64,000 nucleotides of DNA, from assembly GCF_035621475.1 (NCBI RefSeq), contig NZ_CP141799.1, positions 1,910,501 through 1,974,500 on the forward strand, written 5' to 3'. Below, piece after piece: positions 58,599 through 64,000 of the stretch (position 1 is the stretch's first letter; the number at the start of each line of letters is the position of its first letter). Both the position numbers and the translations under genes were made by a program. Under the pieces are notes generated by a model. It searched no databases and was not told where the DNA came from. It worked only from the letters and a program-made list of their open reading frames with translations. Origin of the DNA: Pseudomonas paeninsulae (GTDB taxonomy: Bacteria > Pseudomonadota > Gammaproteobacteria > Pseudomonadales > Pseudomonadaceae).

Positions 58599-59147
58599 TT
58601 AGCGGTCGTCGAGGGCGAAGGCGATGAGGGTAAAGGTCGGGATGCCGATGTCTTGCAGTTTTTCCGAGCCGCCCAGTTCAGGCAGGTCGATGATCGCGGC
58701 GGCTTCAAGGATGTTCGCGCCCATGCGCCGCACCAGTTGTGCGGCCGCGAGCAGGGTGCCGCCGGTGGCGATCAGGTCGTCGAACATGAGTATCTGGTCG
58801 CCTTCGCAGAGGCTGTCGGCGTGCACTTCGAGAAAGGCCTCGCCGTACTCGCTCTGGTAGCTCTCGCGCAGCACGTCGCCTGGCAGTTTGCCTTGCTTGC
58901 GAAACAGGATCAGCGGCTTGTTCAGTTCATAGGCCATGATCGAGCCAATCAGAAAGCCGCGGGCATCCATTGCGCCGATATGGCTGAACTCGGCTTCGAC
59001 GTAGCGTTGGATAAAGCTGTCGGCGACCATGCGCAGGGCGCGTGGCGACTGCAGCAGCGGGGTGATGTCACGAAAAGTCACCCCAGGCTTGGGGAAGTCG
59101 GCGATCGGGCGGATCAAGGTTTTGATACTGAATTCGTCGAAAATCAT
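58599..59147 (-). CDS. apt: Adenine phosphoribosyltransferase
   Basis: A 182-residue purine-salvage enzyme, making AMP from adenine and PRPP in the cytoplasm. It has the family landmarks [38 protein letters not shown] and the PRPP-binding [16 protein letters not shown]. Its length is normal. It follows anr by 71 bp and runs 2 bp into the sodium channel gene, all on the minus strand. The anr-apt link is typical of Pseudomonas chromosomes. Confidence 0.95.
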   Translation of the reverse strand: MIFDEFSIKTLIRPIADFPKPGVTFRDITPLLQSPRALRMVADSFIQRYVEAEFSHIGAMDARGFLIGSIMAYELNKPLILFRKQGKLPGDVLRESYQSEYGEAFLEVHADSLCEGDQILMFDDLIATGGTLLAAAQLVRRMGANILEAAAIIDLPELGGSEKLQDIGIPTFTLIAFALDDR

Positions 59148-59218
59148 CGTGAGAGTCCTGCCGCTGACTGAAGTGGGCGCAAGGCGCCGGCTGTTGGCGA
59201 CCGACGCTCATACTTCGG

Positions 59219-59953
59219 TCAGCCGTCGAGGTTGCCACCGGCCAGGGCGCACAGCTCGATCGGGTCGAGAATATGCACCGACTTGCCTTCGGCTTCGAGC
59301 AATTGGTTCTGCTGGAAGCGGGTAAATACCCGAGAGACGGTTTCCACCGCAAGGCCTAAATAGTTACCGATTTCGTTGCGCGACATGGCCAGACGGAACT
59401 GGTTGGGTGAAAAGCCCCTGGCGCGGAAACGGGCAGACAGGTTGACCAGAAAGGTGGCGATACGTTCGTCGGCACTTTTCTTCGACAGCAGTAGCATCAT
59501 TTGCTGGTCGTCGCGGATTTCCCGGCTCATCACCCGCATCAACTGGCGGCGCAGTTGTGGCAGCAGTATCGACAGCTCGTCGAGCCGATCAAAGGGAATT
59601 TCACAGATCGAAGTGGTCTCCAGTGCTTGCGCGGATACCGGGTAGGTCTCGGTGTCCATGCCGGACAGGCCGACCAGTTCGCTAGGCAGGTGGAAGCCGG
59701 TGATCTGTTCTTCGCCGCTGTCGCTCAGGCTGAAGGTCTTCAGTGCGCCGGAACGCACGGCGAACACCGAGTTGAAGACATCGCTTTGGCGAAACAGGAA
59801 CTCGCCTTTCTTCAGCGGGCGGCCACGCTTGACGATCTCGTCCAGCGAATTCATGTCTTCCAAGTTCAGCGAAAGCGGTAGGCACAAAGTCGCCAGACTG
59901 CAATCCTTGCAATGGGCTTGATGTGGCGTATGCAGCTTGAGGCTTCCGGACAT
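59219..59953 (-). CDS. anr: ANR, oxygen-sensing FNR-type regulator
   Basis: A 244-residue FNR homologue. Cys15, Cys18 and Cys24 near the N-terminus ([11 protein letters not shown]) and Cys117 (SICEIP) are the four ligands of the oxygen-labile [4Fe-4S] cluster. The effector barrel (about 30-140) is followed by the dimer helix and an HTH ([29 protein letters not shown]) with the E..SR recognition residues. It activates low-oxygen genes at TTGAT-N4-ATCAA boxes, including hemN upstream here. The AGGAAG before the ATG supports the start. It shares a directional unit with apt downstream. Confidence 0.96.
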   Translation of the reverse strand: MSGSLKLHTPHQAHCKDCSLATLCLPLSLNLEDMNSLDEIVKRGRPLKKGEFLFRQSDVFNSVFAVRSGALKTFSLSDSGEEQITGFHLPSELVGLSGMDTETYPVSAQALETTSICEIPFDRLDELSILLPQLRRQLMRVMSREIRDDQQMMLLLSKKSADERIATFLVNLSARFRARGFSPNQFRLAMSRNEIGNYLGLAVETVSRVFTRFQQNQLLEAEGKSVHILDPIELCALAGGNLDG

Positions 59954-60383
59954 TGGCGTTGCTTCCTAGGTAAAACACGCAATATTCGCAAGGTTACAGC
60001 AGGGGGGCGATCTCAGCCAGTCGAGGGAAGTATTGATCGGTTAGCAGAACGCCGCTTTACCGTGGCGGAAATGACCGCTGGTCGTACGTTTCCCGATACG
60101 CCGCGACAGCACAACCCGGCAGCCCTACGGGCTGCATTCGCCGCGGGGCGGGCGGCCCACATGGATGTGGGAAATGCCGCAGGCGCCGCTGGCGCCCCAT
60201 GGATGGGGAAGGTAGGAAAAATGCTCGGAACATTTTCGACGACCCCCATGGATGGGGTGAGGTAGGAAAAATGTCGGGAACATTTTCGAGAGCGGGCGCG
60301 GCCTCCGGCAAGGTTCTGGGCAGGCGTGAGTCTATGGATAAACGGATTAATTGATCAGGCCACTAGATCGCCCGCGAGAAGCA
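59954..60383. other. anr-hemN gap containing a repeat cluster
   Basis: About 430 bp between hemN and anr (both minus). No gene is seen. It holds two near-identical copies of a 45-46 bp unit (separate entry) and a third, partial CCCACATGGATGTGGG palindrome near 60159-60174. The anr promoter should lie at its left end; no clear ANR box is visible there. Confidence 0.6.
60195..60289. repeat. Tandem pair of palindromic 45-bp repeats upstream of anr
   Basis: Copy 1 (60195-60239) and copy 2 (60244-60289) share a CCCCATGGATGGGG palindrome, then GGTAGGAAAAATG..CGG and GAACATTTTCGA. Both halves are hairpin-forming, and a degenerate third palindrome stands just to the left. The function is unknown. 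The unit is unlike the REP elements elsewhere in the window. Confidence 0.75.
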
Positions 60384-61745
60384 CTAGCGACTGTCCTGTG
60401 TGAGGTAGCGATCGAACAGCATGCACAGTGAACGCACCAGCAAGCGACCGGTGGGGCGCACGTCGATGCCTGCAGTGTTGAGGTCGATCAGGTCGTCCCG
60501 TGCCATTTGCTTCAGTTGTGGCCAGATATCGGCAAAGTATGCGCGGAATTGGATGCCGTGGGCCTGCTCGATTTCGGCAAAGTTCAGGCAGAAATGGCAG
60601 ATCAACTGCTGGATCACCGCGCGTCGCAGGCGATCATCGGCATTGCAGTGCAGCCCACGCTGGGTGGCCAGTTGAGCGCTGGCCAGGGTTTTCTGGTACT
60701 GGCTCAGCTCGCTGTCGTTCTGGCAGTAGAGGTCGCCGATCTGGCTGATGGCCGATACGCCGAGGCCGATCAGGTCGCAATGACCGTGGCTGATGTAGCC
60801 TTGGAAGTTGCGCTGCAGGCGGCCGTCTTCCTGGGTGCTGGCCAGTTCGTCATCGGCCAGGGCGAAGTGCTCCATGCCGATATAACGGTAACCGGCGGCG
60901 CTGAGCTGGGCGATGCTGCCCTGCAGTATCGCCAGTTTGTCTGCGGGGCTGGGCAGGTCGTTGCCGTCGATGCGTCGCTGCGGCATGAACCGCTCGGGCA
61001 GGTGGGCGTAGTTGAAGAGGGATAGCCGGTCGGGCTGCAGGGCGATGATCTCGTCCAGGGTCAGGGCGAAGCTTTGCGGGGTCTGCTTGGGCAGGCCGTA
61101 GATCAGGTCGATATTGACCGAGCGGAACTGCAAGGTGTGGGCGGCTTCGACGATGGAGCGGGTTTCTTCCAGGGTTTGCAGGCGATTGACTGCGCGCTGC
61201 ACCGCCGGGTCGAGGTCTTGCACACCGAGGCTGACCCGATTGAAACCCAGTTCGCGGAGCAGGCCCATGGTCGACCAGTCGGCTTCACGCGGGTCGATCT
61301 CGATGCTGTAGTCGCCGGAGTCGTCATCCAGCAGGTTGAAGTGCTGGCGCAGCTGGCTCATCAGGTGGCGCAATTCGTCATGGCTGAGGAACGTCGGCGT
61401 GCCACCGCCAACGTGCAGCTGTTCGACGCTCTGGCGGCGATCGAGCTGGTGGCCGATGAGGGCCATCTCGTGTTCCAGTTCGCGCAGATAGGGCTGGGCG
61501 CGACCGCGATCCTTGGTAATTACCTTGTTGCAGGCACAGTAGTAGCAGAGGTGCGCGCAGAAGGGCACGTGCACATAGAGCGACAGCGGGCGCAATTGCT
61601 TGCGGCTTTCGCGCAGCGCCTGCAGCAGTTCGAATGAACTGACACCGCTGTGCATCTGCACGGCAGTAGGGTAGGAGGTGTAACACGGCCCGGCCTGATC
61701 GTAGCGACGGATCAGGTCCGTATCCCAGTGGATGGCGCCAAGCAT
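60384..61745 (-). CDS. hemN: Oxygen-independent coproporphyrinogen III dehydrogenase
   Basis: A 453-residue radical-SAM enzyme for anaerobic haem synthesis, converting coproporphyrinogen III to protoporphyrinogen IX. The cluster motif is PFCAHLCYYCACNKV (Cx3CxxCxC), followed by HVGGGTPTFLS, SIEIDPREAD, SLGVQDLDPAVQRAVNR and YGLPKQT. The C-terminal segment includes LLVRSLCMLFDRYL. Length matches E. coli HemN (457). The ATG at 61745 gives the family N-terminus MLGAIHWDTDLIRRYDQAGP; the longer reading from 61790 is rejected. An ANR box upstream explains low-oxygen induction. Confidence 0.95.
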   Translation of the reverse strand: MLGAIHWDTDLIRRYDQAGPCYTSYPTAVQMHSGVSSFELLQALRESRKQLRPLSLYVHVPFCAHLCYYCACNKVITKDRGRAQPYLRELEHEMALIGHQLDRRQSVEQLHVGGGTPTFLSHDELRHLMSQLRQHFNLLDDDSGDYSIEIDPREADWSTMGLLRELGFNRVSLGVQDLDPAVQRAVNRLQTLEETRSIVEAAHTLQFRSVNIDLIYGLPKQTPQSFALTLDEIIALQPDRLSLFNYAHLPERFMPQRRIDGNDLPSPADKLAILQGSIAQLSAAGYRYIGMEHFALADDELASTQEDGRLQRNFQGYISHGHCDLIGLGVSAISQIGDLYCQNDSELSQYQKTLASAQLATQRGLHCNADDRLRRAVIQQLICHFCLNFAEIEQAHGIQFRAYFADIWPQLKQMARDDLIDLNTAGIDVRPTGRLLVRSLCMLFDRYLTQDSR

Positions 61746-61807
61746 GCGGGTAATCCCCGATCTAACTATCAAGGTCGGGAGTTTATGCAAGCGTGCTCTT
61801 GAGCGTC

Positions 61808-61821
61808 TTGACCTGTGTCAA
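61808..61821. promoter_or_regulatory. ANR box of hemN
   Basis: TTGAC-CTGT-GTCAA is a symmetrical variant of the ANR/FNR consensus (TTGAT-N4-ATCAA) and lies 63 bp before the hemN start, a place consistent with activation. hemN is a well-known ANR target. Confidence 0.8.
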
Positions 61822-61925
61822 CGGGAGTTTGGGGGGCGAGGTTGCAGAGAGGCAGATAAGGGAACCGGATGGGACGCGCGCGGGTTAGGCGGTGCAGCTA
61901 TCCCATTGGCTTGTCCATTCCTGCC

Positions 61926-62609
61926 TCAATGCCCCATCAGCCAATGCTGATGCGGGCCGGGCAGGGTCCACAGGCCGAAGAGGATCACCAGTAGGCCGCC
62001 CGCCATACGTACGCCTTGTTTGCGCAGCAAGGCGGTCACGCGTTCGGCGGCCATGCCGGTGGCCAGCAGCACCGGCAGGGTGCCGATGCCGAACGCCAGC
62101 ATCAGTGCGGCGCTGTCGAGCGCGTCGCCCTGGCTCGCCGCCCAGAGCAGGGTGCTGTAGACCAGACCGCACGGTAGCCAACCCCACAGGCCGCCAAGCA
62201 GCAAGGCGCGTGGCAGGCTGGTGACCGGCATGAAGCGGCGGGTCAGCGGTTGGATGTAGCGCCACAGGCCGCGGCCGAGCGCTTCGATGCGGGTCAGGCC
62301 GCTCCACCAGCCGGCCAGGTACAGGCCCATGGCGATCAGCAGCAGCGCTGCGACAACCCGTAACAGCATGGCCGCCGGGCTGCTGGCCAGGGCCCAACCG
62401 GCCATGCCGAGGAGCAGGCCGGCAATGGCATAGCTGAAAATCCTCCCGACGTTGTAGGCCAGTAATAACTGCAAGCGTTGCGCGCGCTGCTCCGCCGGTA
62501 TGGCCAGGGTCAGTGCGCCCATCAGGCCGCCACACATACCCAGGCAGTGGCCGCCACCCAGCAGGCCGAGGATCAGGGCAGACAACAGCATCGGCGCCAG
62601 TTCAAGCAC
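61926..62609 (-). CDS. Sulfite exporter TauE/SafE-like membrane protein next to ccoS
   Basis: A 227-residue membrane protein with about six helices. It has the family start LLSALILGLLGGGHCLGMCGGLMGALTL, with the GHCLGMCGG cysteine motif, and the mid-protein GGLWGWLPCGLVYSTLLWA. In Pseudomonas, genes of this kind follow ccoI and ccoS and are grouped with cytochrome cbb3 oxidase assembly, probably in copper or maturation steps. A GTG start at 62609, overlapping ccoS by 8 bp, gives the usual N-terminus; a longer reading is rejected. The exact role is not known. Confidence 0.85.
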   Translation of the reverse strand: MLELAPMLLSALILGLLGGGHCLGMCGGLMGALTLAIPAEQRAQRLQLLLAYNVGRIFSYAIAGLLLGMAGWALASSPAAMLLRVVAALLLIAMGLYLAGWWSGLTRIEALGRGLWRYIQPLTRRFMPVTSLPRALLLGGLWGWLPCGLVYSTLLWAASQGDALDSAALMLAFGIGTLPVLLATGMAAERVTALLRKQGVRMAGGLLVILFGLWTLPGPHQHWLMGH

Positions 62610-62820
62610 GGGGTGGCTCCTCGTCGTCTGTTGCCTCGTCGGGGTTTTGCGCTTGTCTGACGCCGGCCTTGTGCATGGGGTCTTCGTCGTCGAACAGGAT
62701 GCTGTGGGCCGGGCCGTCGAGGTCGTCGTACTGCCCGCTGTCGACGGCCCAGAAGAACAGCCAGATGGCGAAGCCGACCAGGGCAATGGCCACCGGGATC
62801 AGAATGTAGAGCGCGGGCAT
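62602..62820 (-). CDS. ccoS: Cytochrome cbb3 oxidase maturation protein CcoS
   Basis: A 72-residue protein with one N-terminal membrane helix (ALYILIPVAIALVGFAIWLFFWAV) and the family signature SGQYDDLDGPAHSILFDDE, then an acidic tail. CcoS is needed to insert haem and copper cofactors into the CcoN subunit of the high-affinity cbb3 oxidase. The ATG at 62820 gives the MPALYILIPV start; an upstream in-frame extension is rejected. It overlaps the TauE/SafE gene by 8 bp and follows ccoI by 161 bp. Confidence 0.93.
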   Translation of the reverse strand: MPALYILIPVAIALVGFAIWLFFWAVDSGQYDDLDGPAHSILFDDEDPMHKAGVRQAQNPDEATDDEEPPRA

Positions 62821-62981
62821 GGGGTCTCCGAATGCATCATCTGAAAAGGGTGTGCCGAGTCTGTTGATGATCTCGCGAGCTAAGGTCAGGCCAGGCGAAG
62901 GCGGGCGAGGACGCACAGTTTACTGGTGTAAATGAGCAGTCCAAGCCCACGTTCAACGCCGCTTGGCCGACGCGTAGCAGG

Positions 62982-64000
62982 TCAAGGGCGGGCTCGGGTC
63001 AGGCGCAGGGCGTTGAGCACCACCAGCAGCGAGCTGAGCGACATGCCCAGCGCGGCCCAGATCGGCGTGATCCAACCGATGGCGGCGAACGGCAGCACCA
63101 GGCCATTGTACAGGCTGGCCCAAGCGAGGTTCTCGATGATGATCCGGCGGGTACGCCGTGCCAGGCTGAAGGCCTGGACCAGGCTGCTCAACCGGTTGGA
63201 CAGCAGCACCGCATCGGCGCTGGTTTTCGCCAGGTCGGTGGCGCTGCCCATGGCCACGCTGATATCGGCGCCGGCCAGTACCGGCACGTCGTTGACCCCG
63301 TCACCGAGCATCAACACCCGGCGACCCTGTTCATGCAGTTTGTGCAGCACCGCCAGCTTGGCGTCCGGGGTCATGCCGCCACGGGCGTCTTCGATGCCCA
63401 GTTGGCGGGCCACTGTGCCGACCATCGGCGAGTTGTCGCCCGATAGCAGCAGCACCTGCCAGCCGCGCGCGCGGCAGGCGGTGAGCAGGGCGGGGGCGTC
63501 GTCGCGCAGGCGGTCATCGAGGACGAACCAGGCGAGCGGGCCGTGGCCATCGCCAAGCAGCAACCATTGGCCCTGCTGGCCGGGGATCGCCGGCGCGGCC
63601 TGGCCACTCAACTGGCTGACGAAGTCGGGCTGGCCAATGCGCAGCTGGCGGCCCTCGACCTGGCCCTGCAATCCTAGCCCGGGAATGCTATCGACCTGCT
63701 CGGCGGCCAGCGCCGCGCGGCCAAAGGCGCGCGCGATCGGGTGCTCGGAACGGTTTTCCAGGGCGGCGGCCAGGGCCAGGCAGGCGTCGCTGTCCAGTGC
63801 GCCGAGCGGATGGATGGCACTGAGGGTCAGGCGGCCCTCGGTCAGGGTGCCGGTCTTGTCGAAGATTACCGTGTCGATCTGATTGAGGCCTTCCAGCACA
63901 TGGCCGCGGGTCAGCAGCAGGCCGAGCTTGTGCAGGCTGCCGGTGGCGGCGGTCAGGGCGGTCGGGGTGGCCAGGGCCAGGGCGCAGGGGCAGGTGGCAA
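62982..64000 (-). CDS. ccoI: Copper-translocating P-type ATPase CcoI (3' part)
   Basis: The window ends inside this gene; the 5' part lies beyond 64000. Present are the membrane Cys-Pro-Cys motif (ATCPCALALATPTAL), the phosphorylation motif (VIFDKTGTLTEG), the HP dipeptide (SEHPIARAFG), GDGVNDVPVL and the last two helices (about 62990-63160). This is the P1B copper ATPase that delivers copper for cbb3 oxidase assembly (also CcoI/FixI), as the following ccoS confirms. The first complete codon visible is at 63998. Confidence 0.92.
   Translation of the reverse strand, partial: ATCPCALALATPTALTAATGSLHKLGLLLTRGHVLEGLNQIDTVIFDKTGTLTEGRLTLSAIHPLGALDSDACLALAAALENRSEHPIARAFGRAALAAEQVDSIPGLGLQGQVEGRQLRIGQPDFVSQLSGQAAPAIPGQQGQWLLLGDGHGPLAWFVLDDRLRDDAPALLTACRARGWQVLLLSGDNSPMVGTVARQLGIEDARGGMTPDAKLAVLHKLHEQGRRVLMLGDGVNDVPVLAGADISVAMGSATDLAKTSADAVLLSNRLSSLVQAFSLARRTRRIIIENLAWASLYNGLVLPFAAIGWITPIWAALGMSLSSLLVVLNALRLTRARP

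Overview
The window is 64 kb of GC-rich, densely coded DNA from a Pseudomonas-like gammaproteobacterium. The evidence is the complete Entner-Doudoroff/glucose-uptake locus in its Pseudomonas order with HexR operators, the ccoI-ccoS-hemN-anr-apt neighbourhood, and Pseudomonas-type palindromic intergenic repeats. No rRNA, tRNA, CRISPR array, prophage or insertion sequence was seen. The species cannot be fixed from the sequence alone.

Layout. (1) 1-4.3 kb, metals: the start of a cation-diffusion transporter runs off the left edge, divergent from a three-cysteine MerR regulator with a classic MerR-type promoter between them; then a LysR regulator and a four-gene bufferin-type operon (DUF2282 peptide, MNIO/DUF692 enzyme, DUF2063 partner, DoxX membrane protein). 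(2) 4.7-23.4 kb, glucose: mgsA and gapA on the minus strand, divergent from edd-glk-gltR-gltS, followed by the glucose ABC transporter (gtsABCD), a LamB-type porin and a hexose-phosphate mutarotase; hexR is divergent from zwf-pgl-eda, followed by an aldo/keto reductase. HexR-type TTGT-N7-ACAA sites lie between gapA and edd, with weaker ones before zwf. Glucose is imported, phosphorylated by Glk, oxidised by Zwf and Pgl, split by Edd and Eda, and the triose phosphate passes to GapA.

(3) 23.4-47.5 kb, accessory and envelope/stress genes: an arsenite/bile-acid-type transporter, a secreted protein paired with a phospholipase-D-fold lipoprotein, a DUF3309 peptide, two Crp/Fnr paralogues, a REC-PAS-GGDEF-EAL protein, a BON protein, a phosphoketolase-phosphoglucomutase operon behind an ANR-like box, a trypsin-like protease, a 2845-residue cyclic beta-glucan synthase and an MFS transporter. 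(4) 47.6-57.5 kb, signalling: a minus-strand operon of a histidine kinase, a response regulator with a degenerate HD-GYP domain, a single-domain-type response regulator and a 1915-residue membrane PAS/GAF/GGDEF/EAL/REC protein, divergent from an unknown four-cysteine protein.

(5) 57.5-64 kb, low oxygen: a NaChBac/NavAb-type voltage-gated sodium channel, apt, anr, hemN (with an ANR box), a TauE/SafE-like membrane protein, ccoS and the 3' part of ccoI, which runs off the right edge. The most rewarding places to look are the four-gene cyclic-di-GMP operon with its degenerate HD-GYP protein and divergent cysteine protein, the bufferin operon with its candidate ECF promoter, the lipoprotein phospholipase D pair, and several repeat elements placed at operon boundaries.
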